The position numbers and the translations under genes are program-made. From Micromonospora parastrephiae (GTDB lineage: Bacteria; Actinomycetota; Actinomycetes; Mycobacteriales; Micromonosporaceae), in NCBI RefSeq assembly GCF_016802865.1, contig NZ_JAEVHM010000025.1, positions 1-47,708 on the forward strand: a stretch of DNA of 47,708 bases, written 5' to 3'. The notes beneath the pieces are model-generated. The model made no database searches, was not told the DNA's origin, and was given only the letters and a program-made list of their open reading frames with translations. Of the stretch, positions 1 through 8,398 are shown one piece after another. The first letter of the stretch is position 1, and every line of letters starts with the position of its first letter.

Positions 1-2
1 TC

Positions 3-101
3 TTCGACGTCGACGGCACCCTCGTCGACACCACCTACCTGCACACGGTGTGTTGGTGGGAGGCGCTGCGCCAGACCGACCAGCCGGTGCCGATGGCGAT
101 C
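3..101 (+). pseudogene. HAD-superfamily hydrolase, N-terminal fragment
   Basis: The frame from position 3 reads FDVDGTLVDTTYLHTV, the motif I (DxDGT) start of haloacid-dehalogenase-like phosphatases, and continues plausibly to about VPMA near position 101. The gene begins upstream of the window. After about 101 the frame is only the antisense of the alpha-galactosidase gene's carbohydrate-binding module and stops at 228-230, so everything beyond the first roughly 33 residues is missing; family members are usually above 200 residues. The fragment lacks motifs II-IV and should be inactive. Either a deletion or rearrangement fused the two gene ends here, or the join is an assembly artefact. The family call rests on the motif I stretch alone. 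Confidence 0.7.
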
Positions 102-1911
102 TTGTCGATGTCGGGGGAGTACCAGGTGCCGCTGTCGAACGTGATGGTGTTGGTGCCGGCCTTGAGGGCGAGTTGGACGCCGACGGTCTCGGCCGTGCCC
201 CAGTCGCCGGTGGAGGGGAACGTCAGGTAGGTGCGGTTGCCGCTGTTCGAGGAGACGTTCACCGAGCGCGCGTCACCGCTGACGTAGGAGACGGCGACCG
301 TGTAGATGCCGTCCGTCTGCACGGTGACGTCGTTGAACCGCAGCGCGCCGCCGACGTAGAGGTTGCCGACCTTCTGGCCGCCCGAGCAGGCGTCGCAGCC
401 ACCGACGGAGGCGTTGCCGCTCAGCGTGTTGGCCGCCGACTCGGCCTCGTAGCTCGTCGAGGCCAGGGCGGCGCCCGGTCGTACCGTGAACAGGCGCGAG
501 CCGTGCGCGGGCAGCGCCGCGGTGATCCGGTTCTTCTGCGGCCCGAGGTTGCGGCCGTTCCACACGTCGCGCACGGAGGCGTTGCCGGTGAAGCCGAAGG
601 CGGCCCAGTGGGCGGTGACCGAGGCGGGCGCGTCGGCCAGGTTGAACAGGGCGACCGTGTAGCTGCCGTCGGGGTTCTTCGCGCCCCAGACCTGCTGGTC
701 GCCGGTCGGGGTGACCGGCCGGGCGGGTGCCCCGCCGTTCTGGTCGATGGCGATGACCTCGCGGTTGGTCAGCAGGGACAGGCCGTAGTCGTCGAGGCGG
801 GTGAGGTCGTCGCCGGTGTACAGCGGCGACTTCGAGATGGCCCACAGGGTCGCGTACGACTGCCGCTCGGCTTTGGTCAGACCGTCCATCTCGCCGTTGC
901 CGACGTTGAGCGAGTCGAGATCGTTCCACCCGCCCGGGCCGGCCTTGCGGCTCCAGGCCGGCGCGTCGGCGAACCGGTCGTCGACCGAGTTCTCCCAACT
1001 GACCAGGGTGTTGCAGTAGCACTCGACGTCGGTGTCGATCCGCCAGCCGTTGGAGTACCGCTTCCAGTCGGCGGCGTGGTTGATGTCCAGCGACCACGAC
1101 AGTTCGAGGTGGATCGGGCGGCCGGTCGTCGCGATGGCCTTCTGCCAGGCGGCCACGTCGGCGACGTTGTCGTAGTTGTCACCGGACTTGAACGAGCCGG
1201 GGCCGACGCCGTCGAGCTTGAGGAAGTCGTATCCCCAGTCGGCGAACATCTGCGCCTGCGAGTCGATGTACCTCTGGGCGCAGGGGTTGTCGAAGTTCAG
1301 CTTGTAGGCGCTGTCCCAGCCGTTCGTGGTGCGCAGGTCCTGGTGGACGATGTCGGCGGTGGTGCAGCCGGGCGCGTTCCAGATCGGCGCCGCGCCGCCC
1401 GCGTACGCCTCCTTCTCCAGCCCCACGGGCAGGTAGATGCCGGCCTTCAGGCCCTTGGCGTGGATGTGGTCGGCGACCGGCTTCATGCCCCGGGGGAAGC
1501 GCACCGGGTCGGGGGTCTGCCGGGCGTACTGGTCGAACCTCGGCACCCAGGCGTTGTCGCGCCACCAGCCGGCGTCGATGTTGACGTACTCGTACCCGTA
1601 CGGCTTCAGCTTGGCCGCGAGGGCATCGGCCTGCCTGAGGACGTTCGCCTCGGTGAGGTAGCTGTAGTCGCCGTCCGGGTTGAGGCCCGGGTACTTCGAG
1701 GACTGCATGCTCCAACTGGTCCACCCCATGAAGGGGCGCTCGGCGACGCCGGCGCTGGCCGCCGTCGCCGTCGGGGACGACCCGGCCGGAGCGGCCTGGG
1801 CCGGGACGCGCCCCCGCCGAGGAGCACGGCCAGCGCGACGGCGGCCACACCGGTGCGGGTGCCGCGCCGGCCGCCGGTGGCCCGGAAACGTCTGTGGGGT
1901 GTCGTCGGCAT
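35..1911 (-). CDS. Secreted GH27 alpha-galactosidase with C-terminal CBM35-like module (one frameshift)
   Basis: Predicted to remove terminal alpha-linked galactose (or a related sugar) from glycans outside the cell. The ATG at 1911 follows an AGGAGG ribosome site and a signal peptide (MPTTPHRRF, basic stretch, then AVALAVLLGGG). A frame break in the C5 run at 1811-1815 separates this from the mature enzyme; one added base gives a 625-residue protein. The GH27 barrel starts at FMGWTSW. The nucleophile Asp is in FLKLDGVG (about residue 234) and the acid/base Asp in GGWNDLDSLNVGNG (about 328). A beta-sandwich follows, then a CBM35-like module from YEAESAANTLSGNAS (about 480) to DIDKIAI. The last 19 or so residues, after about position 92, do not look native because they run into the HAD fragment. 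It lies 50 bp downstream of a ROK regulator, which suggests sugar-controlled expression. Confidence 0.88.
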
Positions 1912-1961
1912 GGTCAACCTCCTGGTGGCGGGGTGGGTGAAGTCGAGCGCGACGTGCGGGC

Positions 1962-3122
1962 TCAGGGGACGACGAGCGACTGGATGCTGACGGCTGCCGC
2001 GCCGCGGGCCCACTCCTCGAAGGGCAGCGGCCGGATGGAGAGGGGACACCGCGCGGCGGCCCCGAACGCCTGCCGTTCGAAGCTCGTCCGGATGTGGCTG
2101 TCGAACAGGTCGTAGGCGGCCAGCCCTTCCCCGGACACGACGATCCGGGTGGGGCCGACGAGGTTCGCGACGGCGGCGATGCCGCAGCCGATGGCGGTGC
2201 CGGCCCGGGTGAAGACGGCCCGGACCCGCTCGTGGCCGCCGCGCGCCAGGGCCACGGCCTCGTCGATGGTGAGCTCGGGTCGACCGGTGTGCTCGCGGGC
2301 CCGCGCAACTATCGCGTCGGTACCGGCGATCGACTCCACGCAGCCACGGCCACCGCAGTGGCAGTCGGGTCCGGCGCCGTCGACGGTCAGGTGGCCGATC
2401 TCGCCGGCCACCCCGTACGAACCGGAGACCAGCCGGCCGTTGACGACGAGGCCGCAGCCGATGCCGGTGCCCACGGTGACCAGGGCGAACGACTCGGCGC
2501 CCACCCCCTCGCCGAACCAGTGTTCGGCGGCGGTGAGCGCCTTGACGTCGTTCTCCACCGTCACGGTGAGGCCGGTGCGCTGAGCCGCGAGTCGACCCAG
2601 CGGCACGTCGCGCCAGTGCAGGAAGGGGGAGTAGCGCACCAGCCCGGTGGTGCGGTCGATGTCGCCGGAGAGGGCGAGCCCGAGCCGCCGGACACGGGTA
2701 CGGTCGCCGGGGAACGCGCCGAACAGGTCGTCGACGAGCCGGCCGACCTCGATGAGGACGGCCTCGACGTCGGGATCGGTCAACGGCCGGCGGGCGCTGG
2801 CGTGGACCTGCGCGCGCAGGTCGCACACCACACCGATCAGCGCGTCGGCGGTGATCTTCACGCCGAGGAAGAACGCGCGTTCGGCCCTTACGGCCAGCGG
2901 GCTGGCCGGGCGTCCGGCGCCCGGCCCGGTGCGTTCGGTGGCCGCCAGTTCGTGCAGGTAGCCCAGGTCGATGAGCGGGCGGGCGGCCTTGGTGACCGCC
3001 GCGGAGGAGAGCCCGAGCCGGCGGGCGAGGGCGACGCGACTCACCGGCCCCTCGGTCAGCACCGTGGTGAACACCGCCGTGGCCGCCGGGGGCCCGGCGA
3101 CCGTGCCGCTGTCCGGAAACAT
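1962..3122 (-). CDS. ROK-family transcriptional regulator
   Basis: A 386-residue NagC/XylR-type regulator. Residues 18-65 form a winged helix (SRVALARRLGLSSAAVTKA). The ROK sugar-kinase-like fold follows, with a nucleotide-binding-like loop VTVGTGIGCGLVVNG, the conserved ENDVKALT, and the zinc motif CHCGGRGCVE after EIGHL. The N-terminal DNA-binding domain marks it as a regulator rather than a kinase. The ATG at 3122 is used; the ribosome site in front is weak. It is transcribed toward the GH27 gene 50 bp away, so both are probably one unit. A perfect-armed palindrome just upstream is the likely operator, which fits autoregulation relieved by a sugar. Confidence 0.9.
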   Translation of the reverse strand: MFPDSGTVAGPPAATAVFTTVLTEGPVSRVALARRLGLSSAAVTKAARPLIDLGYLHELAATERTGPGAGRPASPLAVRAERAFFLGVKITADALIGVVCDLRAQVHASARRPLTDPDVEAVLIEVGRLVDDLFGAFPGDRTRVRRLGLALSGDIDRTTGLVRYSPFLHWRDVPLGRLAAQRTGLTVTVENDVKALTAAEHWFGEGVGAESFALVTVGTGIGCGLVVNGRLVSGSYGVAGEIGHLTVDGAGPDCHCGGRGCVESIAGTDAIVARAREHTGRPELTIDEAVALARGGHERVRAVFTRAGTAIGCGIAAVANLVGPTRIVVSGEGLAAYDLFDSHIRTSFERQAFGAAARCPLSIRPLPFEEWARGAAAVSIQSLVVP

Positions 3123-3139
3123 GGACGAAACCTAAGGCG

Positions 3140-3162
3140 AATACTTAACTTCTTCAAGTATT
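3140..3162. promoter_or_regulatory. Palindromic operator upstream of the ROK regulator
   Basis: AATACTTAA (3140-3148) and TCAAGTATT (3154-3162) form 9-bp arms with one mismatch around a 5-bp centre. It sits in an AT-rich island 18 bp before the ROK start, unlike the GC-rich surroundings. ROK regulators commonly bind AT-rich palindromes at their own promoters; assignment to this regulator is inference from position. Confidence 0.6.
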
Positions 3163-3209
3163 GATTTGCCTCGGTACACCGTCCTAGAGTCGGCGGCAAT
3201 GGCGGGTGC

Positions 3210-4270
3210 TCAGCTGCGGGAACGCGGCAGGCAGTCCTTCTTGTACTTCAGGCCCGACCCGCACCAGCAGGCGTCGTTGCGCTCCGGTGGCCAGGGCACC
3301 CGCGCGCCGGGTCGCGCCGACACCTCGGCCGCGTAGCCGGCCCGGATCTCCGGATCGGACGGATCCCCGTTGCGGCTCCGGGCGAACGCGTCCAGCCCGG
3401 CCACCGTCGCGGCGAACACACCCAACCCCGTCCGGCCGGCGCCCGCCAACCGGACCAGCGCCTTCTCCAGCCGGGCCCGGTGCGCGTCCCAGTCCGGCCC
3501 GTACACGTCGGTCAGCTCGGCGTGCTCCGCGAGCAGACGGTCGAACTCGTCCCGGCGCCAGAGGAGCAGATCCGAATCGGCGCCCTGACGCTCCGCCGCC
3601 CGGCGGACGAGTTGGTTCTCCAGCCGGTCGGCCAGGTCGTCCTGCCGGTCGTGCGGCAGGTTGAGCTCCCGTCGTACCCGATGGCGCTGTTGCAGCAGGA
3701 GAAAGAGCACGCCGGGCGCGTCCGGCGGACCGACCTCCGGGTCGGCCGCCGGGGCGCGCTCACCGAGCAGCGTTTCCACCGCCTCGCTCAGCCACGTCTC
3801 GGCGATCGGCGAACGACCGCCGGCGTCCAACGCCGCGCTCAGGTACGCCGGCGCGTCGGGCTGCGTGAGCAGCAACGGACGCAGCGCCGTCAGCTCCGCC
3901 ATCGCCTCGTCGTCCCGACCACCGGCCCGGAAGAGTGCGCGCGCCCGCAACGCGCGGGCCACCCCGGCCCGAGGATCGTCACCCGACGGGTACGCCTCCA
4001 ACGCCCGGTCCGCGTACCGCAGCGCGGCATCCGGTCTCGCCCGGATCTCCGCGATCTCGGCGGCCAGGGTCAGCGCGTCGCCGGCGTCATCCGGATCCTC
4101 CAGGCGGCCCTGCTCCGCGGCCTCGGCGAGGTCCGCGGCGACACCCAGCGGGTCGCCGCCCCGAGCGCCGAGCGGCGCAGTTCGGCCAGGTCAGCCTTGG
4201 TGAGTACGTCGCTCGTCGGCACCACCTCACGGTACGTCGGGGTGCTCCCGGCCGGCCCGATTATGGCCAT
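3210..4270 (-). CDS. SEC-C motif protein with helical repeat-like body (one frameshift)
   Basis: The C-terminus RNDACWCGSGLKYKKDC is a SEC-C zinc motif (CxCGSGxxxxxC), like that at the end of SecA and many uncharacterised proteins. The middle is Ala/Leu/Arg-rich and helical, resembling TPR arrays (ALRYADRALEAYP, ARALRARALFRAGG). The N-terminus MAIIGPAGSTPTYREVV lies in another frame. One base added in the C4 run at 4159-4162 (SALGGGDPLGVAADLAEAA) joins both into 353 residues. The ATG at 4268-4270 is chosen because it opens the only sensible N-terminal frame; the ribosome site is weak. It diverges from the phospholipase C gene. Role unknown; SEC-C domains bind zinc and often accompany protein or RNA contacts. 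Confidence 0.75.
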
Positions 4271-4339
4271 CTGCCGTCAACCCGTCGTCGGTAGCGTCCG
4301 GTCGCCAGTTTCTCGACCAGACCGCACAAAGGATGAGTC

Positions 4340-6424
4340 ATGGGCACGGTGGATCGGCGTACGTTCCTCAAGGCGATGGGAGTTCCCGCGATCGGCGCGG
4401 CGCTCCCGCTGGATCTCAGCAAGGCGCTCGCCATCCCGGCGAACAACCGGACCGGCACGATCAACGACGTCGAGCACGTCATCATCCTCATGCAGGAGAA
4501 CCGCTCCTTCGACCACTACTTCGGCACCATGCGCGGCGTACGCGGCTTCGGTGACCCACATCCGGCGACACTGCCGTCCGGCAAGGACGTGTGGCACCAG
4601 CCCGACGGCGCCGACGAGCTGCTGCCGTTCCGGCCCGAGGTGAAGGACCTCGGCCAGACCTTCCTGCCGGACCCGCCGCACGGCTGGAACGACGGGCACG
4701 CCGCCTGGAACGACGGCCGGTTCGACAGGTGGGTGCCGAACAAGGGCGTCACGGCAATGACCTACCACACCCGCCAGGACCTGCCCTACCACTACGCGCT
4801 CGCCGACGCCTTCACGGTCTGCGACAGCTACCACTGTTCACTGATGGGCCCGACCGATCCGAACCGCTACCACATGTGGAGCGGCTGGGTCGGCAACGAC
4901 GGCAAGGGCGGCGGCCCGGTCATCACCAACGCGGAGGCCGGCTACGACTGGTCGACGTACCCGGAGCGACTGGAGCGCAACGGCATCTCCTGGAAGGTCT
5001 ACCAGGACGTCGGCACCGGCCTCGACGCTGCCGGCTCCTGGGGCTGGACGAACGACCCGTACATCGGCAACTACGGCGACAACTCACTGCTCTACTTCCA
5101 CCAGTACCAGCACGCGCAGCCCGGAACGCCCCTCGCCGACCGGGCCAAGACCGGCACCGAGATCCGCACCCAGGGCCGCGACCCCGAGGCGCTGCTCGCC
5201 GACTTCCGGGCCGACGTCGAGGCGGGCCGCCTGCCGCAGGTCTCCTGGATCACCGCACCCGAGGCGTACACCGAGCACCCGAACTGGGAACCGGCCTACG
5301 GCTCGTGGTACATCTCGCAGGTCATCGACATCCTCGCGTCGAACCCCGAGGTGTGGAGCAAGATGGCGCTCTTCATCACGTACGACGAGGAGGGCGGCTT
5401 CTTCGACCACGTGGTCCCGCCGACGCCCCCGCAGACGCGCGAGCACGGCCTGTCGACCGTACCGACCACCAACGAGATCTTCCCCGGCGACAACGACCAC
5501 CCGGCCGGCCCGTACGGCCTCGGCATCCGCGTACCGATGATCATTGTGTCGCCGTGGACGCGCGGTGGTTACGTCAACTCGCAGGTCTTCGACCACACCT
5601 CGCTGATCAAGTTCATGGAGACGCGGTTCGGCCACGGCCGCCCGGACCTGATCGAGAAGAACATCACCCCGTGGCGGCGCGCCGTCGTCGGTGACCTGAC
5701 CACGGCCTTCGACTTCCGGCACCCGAACCGGTCGCGCGAGGTCAGGCTGCCCGACACCGACGACTTCAAGCCCGACGACCTGGTCCGGCACCCCGACGAG
5801 GTGCCGGTGCCACCGGTCGACCAGCGGCTGCCGAAGCAGGAGCGTGGGGTACGCCCGGCGCGGGCCATCCCGTACACCCTGCACGCCGACGGTCACGTCG
5901 CCGACGGCGCGATCCGCGTCGACTTCCGCAACTCCGGTGGCGCCGGCGCGGTCTTCCAGGTGCGCCGGGCCGGCAGCACGGACGCCCCGCGCAGTTACAC
6001 CGTGGAACCGGGCAAGCACCTGACCGACACCTGGGACGCCAAAGCCGGGTACGACCTGTCGGTGCACGGGCCGAACGGGTTCTTCCGCCGATTCACGGAC
6101 GGCCAGCCCGGCGGGCACGCGACTAACCTCGACATCGCCGCCTCGTACGACGAGCGCGACCACAAGGTCGTCCTCACAATGCGCAACCGTGGCGCGAAGC
6201 GAATCGAGGTGACCGTGCGGGACGGGTACCACTCCCGTCCGGTGACGCTGGCGGTGCGTCCCGGCGAGACGGAGCGGGCGCAGTGGACGCTCACCCGAAC
6301 CCACGGCTGGTACGACCTAGCCGTCACCGTGGCCGGTGCCGCCGGGTTCGCGTACCGCTACGCGGGTCACGTCGAGAACGGTAAGGACAGCATCAGCGAC
6401 CCGTCCCTCGGCGGGCTCGTCTGA
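4340..6424 (+). CDS. Tat-exported phosphocholine-type phospholipase C
   Basis: A 694-residue phosphoesterase of the bacterial phospholipase C / AcpA superfamily, expected to hydrolyse phospholipids such as phosphatidylcholine outside the cell. The N-terminus DRRTFLKAMGVPAIGAALP is a twin-arginine signal. Metal-site segments visible are HVIILMQENRSFDHYFGTM (Glu and Asn ligands), SYHCSLMGPTDPNRYHMWSG, and ITYDEEGGFFDHVVPP. The C-terminal ~200 residues contain the two small beta domains typical of this type (RVDFRNSGGAGAVFQVR..., and HKVVLTMRNRG...). Length matches the family. The ATG at 4340 has AAGGATG upstream. Monocistronic, ending in a strong hairpin. Phosphate supply or lipid turnover are both possible uses. 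Confidence 0.92.
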   Translation: MGTVDRRTFLKAMGVPAIGAALPLDLSKALAIPANNRTGTINDVEHVIILMQENRSFDHYFGTMRGVRGFGDPHPATLPSGKDVWHQPDGADELLPFRPEVKDLGQTFLPDPPHGWNDGHAAWNDGRFDRWVPNKGVTAMTYHTRQDLPYHYALADAFTVCDSYHCSLMGPTDPNRYHMWSGWVGNDGKGGGPVITNAEAGYDWSTYPERLERNGISWKVYQDVGTGLDAAGSWGWTNDPYIGNYGDNSLLYFHQYQHAQPGTPLADRAKTGTEIRTQGRDPEALLADFRADVEAGRLPQVSWITAPEAYTEHPNWEPAYGSWYISQVIDILASNPEVWSKMALFITYDEEGGFFDHVVPPTPPQTREHGLSTVPTTNEIFPGDNDHPAGPYGLGIRVPMIIVSPWTRGGYVNSQVFDHTSLIKFMETRFGHGRPDLIEKNITPWRRAVVGDLTTAFDFRHPNRSREVRLPDTDDFKPDDLVRHPDEVPVPPVDQRLPKQERGVRPARAIPYTLHADGHVADGAIRVDFRNSGGAGAVFQVRRAGSTDAPRSYTVEPGKHLTDTWDAKAGYDLSVHGPNGFFRRFTDGQPGGHATNLDIAASYDERDHKVVLTMRNRGAKRIEVTVRDGYHSRPVTLAVRPGETERAQWTLTRTHGWYDLAVTVAGAAGFAYRYAGHVENGKDSISDPSLGGLV

Positions 6425-6434
6425 TCGACGTCGC

Positions 6435-6464
6435 GGCACCCGGACCGCTGCCGGTCCGGGTGCC
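6435..6464 (+). terminator. Hairpin terminator after phospholipase C
   Basis: GGCACCCGGACC (6435-6446) pairs perfectly with GGTCCGGGTGCC (6453-6464) over a 6-nt loop. It begins 11 bp after the phospholipase stop codon. There is no U-tract, as is usual for terminators in high-GC actinobacteria. Confidence 0.75.
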
Positions 6465-6509
6465 GGCCCGGGCGGGTGCGCACCGCCCGCTCGAGGCGGA
6501 TGTGTCAGT

Positions 6510-6557
6510 GAGCGTTATGACTCACAGGCATATTTATGACTCCGAGTCATAACGCTC
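6510..6557. repeat. 48-bp AT-rich palindromic element, copy A
   Basis: GAGCGTTATGACTC (6510-6523) and GAGTCATAACGCTC (6544-6557) are perfect 14-bp inverted arms around 20 bp. Inside lies a second palindrome, TTATGACTC / GAGTCATAA, centred at 6543. It lies between two convergent genes. Copy B upstream of phoD (core 26881-26928) has exactly the same length and, by hand alignment, about 36 of 48 identical bases, so the two belong to one family. It could act as a bidirectional terminator, an operator or a mobile palindromic repeat. Confidence 0.75.
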
Positions 6558-6617
6558 CTCGCGGTATCCACTCGCGCGGACGCCACGCTCGTGTCGTGCA
6601 CGCCGCGCCCGCCCTGC

Positions 6618-7454
6618 TCACAACTCCTCGTACACCGCTGGGTCCTGGTCCGCGAGACGCCCGTCGGGGCGGCCCAGCCCGCTGATGGCCTCCACCTCCG
6701 CATCGGTGAGCGTGATGCCGAAGACGTCCAGGTTCTCGAGCTGTCGCTGCGGGGACGCGGCCTTCGGCAGCGGAATCACCTGACGCGCCACGTGCCAGGC
6801 GAGGATGGCCTGCGCCGGGCTGACACCATGGGCGGCCGCGATCTCCACGATCGTGGGGTGCTGCCGCAGGTCGTTGCCGTGCCCGAGCGGGCTCCAGCCC
6901 TGCACCAGGATCCCGTGCTCCCGGTGGTAGTCGATGGCCTCCTGTTGCGGGAAGTACGGATGCACCTCGATCTGGTTGACCACCGGGGCGACCCCGGTCT
7001 CCGCCACCAGCCGGTCGATGTGCTCGGGCAGGAAGTTGGACAGGCCGATGTACCGGACCAGGCCGCGCTCGCGGGCCTCGATCAGCGCCCGCCACGCCTG
7101 CACGTACAGGTCGACCTTCGGGTTCGGCCAGTGGATCAGGTAGAGGTCGATCCGGTCGAGCCCGGTGCGGAAGACGCTCTCCTCGATGGTGGTCAGCGCC
7201 TCGTCGAAGCGGTGGTGCCGACCCGGCAGCTTCGACGTCACGACAAGCTCGTCGCGTACGCCGCCGGCCGCCCGGGCGGCCCGACCCACCGCGCCCTCGT
7301 TCTCGTAGTTCACCGCGGAGTCGATCAGCCGGTAGCCCGCCCGGATCGCCTGACCGATCGCGTCGACACCGACCGCGCCGTTCAGCCGGTACGTGCCCAG
7401 CCCGATCGCCGGCAACGTCGTACCGTCGGCTGCCGTCAGGTGCGGGATCGCCAT
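6618..7454 (-). CDS. Aldo/keto reductase (2,5-diketogluconate reductase-like)
   Basis: A 278-residue NADPH-dependent carbonyl reductase with an AKR barrel. The catalytic tetrad is visible: Asp and Tyr in RLIDSAVNYENE, Lys in VVTSKLPG, and His in YLIHWPNP. The cofactor segment is IPLPKAASPQRQLENL. The start ATG at 7454 is preceded by GAGAGG at good spacing. It stands alone between the palindromic element and the Fxs-associated minus-strand genes, and its substrate cannot be told from sequence. Confidence 0.92.
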   Translation of the reverse strand: MAIPHLTAADGTTLPAIGLGTYRLNGAVGVDAIGQAIRAGYRLIDSAVNYENEGAVGRAARAAGGVRDELVVTSKLPGRHHRFDEALTTIEESVFRTGLDRIDLYLIHWPNPKVDLYVQAWRALIEARERGLVRYIGLSNFLPEHIDRLVAETGVAPVVNQIEVHPYFPQQEAIDYHREHGILVQGWSPLGHGNDLRQHPTIVEIAAAHGVSPAQAILAWHVARQVIPLPKAASPQRQLENLDVFGITLTDAEVEAISGLGRPDGRLADQDPAVYEEL

Positions 7455-7591
7455 GGTTGATCTGCCTCTCGTCGACCGTGACTGGACCCTACCCGTGCGA
7501 CGGTGGCGGAGTGCTACGCGTCAGCTGTGGCCACGTCGTCGGTGGCGGGCCGAATGCGCGACGACCAGCCCGCACACCAGAGGTATATGGG

Positions 7592-8362
7592 TCAGCCGGC
7601 CCCGCCTGAGCGCTGGATGAGGTGCTGGACCCACTTGTCGAACCTGCTGCTGGCGCCGCCGAGCAGACCGGTCAGGTCCTGTTCGGTGACCACGCCGCGG
7701 TCGGTCAGCGACATGATGAGGCGGCGCAGCCGTCGGTGGTCGTCGGCCTCGGAGGGGTCGACGGGGTTGCCGGTGCCCATGTGCCGTTGCAGGTCCTGAA
7801 GGATGTCCATCATCTGCGGCAGTGTCTCGATGATCTGCGACAGGCCGGTCTCGTGTGGGCTCGACGAGCCGCGCAGGTCCTGCAGGGTGAGGGCGACCGA
7901 CATCGGGGTGACGATGTCGGCGTCGTCGGTCATCGAGTCGATGGCCCGGCCCAGCTGCTCCTTGGCAGCGTGCACGCTGCGCAAATTCCTGTGGTCGACC
8001 AGGATCGTGCGCATCCCCTGCACGTCGAAGGGGAGCTGCTGGTCCTTCGCCATGAGCTGCACGAACGGTTTACGCAGTGCGTGCCGCACGGCCAGCTCGT
8101 AGAAGACGTTCGCGTTCTGGTCGGTGAGGTCCGCGATGACCAGGTCGTTCTGGATGATCCGGTCGAGCACCTGTGAGGTGATCAGGCCGGCGCGTTCGAT
8201 CTCGTCACCCCGGATCGCCTGGAACCCCCGCTCCTCGACCACCGGACGGATGACGTATTCGAGGATCTGGTCGCTGCGCTCGCGGATCTCGGAGCCCTCT
8301 GGGCCGATCGGAGCGATGACGAAGCATTCGCGTCGGGTGGGCTGCCCGTTAGCGTCCCCCAT
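7592..8362 (-). CDS. Nucleoside 2-deoxyribosyltransferase/TIR-like protein in the Fxs operon
   Basis: A 256-residue protein. The first ~120 residues begin CFVIAPIGPEGSEIRERSD and include DLVIADLTDQNANVFYELAV. This is the pattern of a Rossmann-like fold shared by nucleoside deoxyribosyltransferases and TIR-like NAD-cleaving domains, with a candidate catalytic Glu in NVFYEL. The rest is helical and unrecognised, possibly for oligomerisation. The ATG at 8362 is preferred over a TTG 27 bp upstream because homologous sequence starts just after it. It lies 37 bp after the HExxH gene and is likely the third gene of the fxsB operon. Proteins of this type are often sensors or toxic effectors that act on nucleotides; the activity here is inference. 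Confidence 0.7.
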   Translation of the reverse strand: MGDANGQPTRRECFVIAPIGPEGSEIRERSDQILEYVIRPVVEERGFQAIRGDEIERAGLITSQVLDRIIQNDLVIADLTDQNANVFYELAVRHALRKPFVQLMAKDQQLPFDVQGMRTILVDHRNLRSVHAAKEQLGRAIDSMTDDADIVTPMSVALTLQDLRGSSSPHETGLSQIIETLPQMMDILQDLQRHMGTGNPVDPSEADDHRRLRRLIMSLTDRGVVTEQDLTGLLGGASSRFDKWVQHLIQRSGGAG

Positions 8363-8398
8363 GCCGCTCAGCGTAGAGGAGATCGGCAAGCCTCGCTG

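Noticed and set aside
50..1990. Long plus-strand open frame (646 codons) opposite the GH27 gene
   Set aside because: Its translation is low-complexity Val/Gly/Asp/Arg, typical of the antisense of a GC-rich gene, and no family motif is visible beyond the HAD fragment at the very start.
3140..3162. AT-rich dyad before the ROK gene as a terminator
   Set aside because: It is far from GC-rich hairpin form, and no gene ends there in an orientation that needs it; the nearby SEC-C gene stop lies 48 bp away, reading toward it, but an operator is the better fit.
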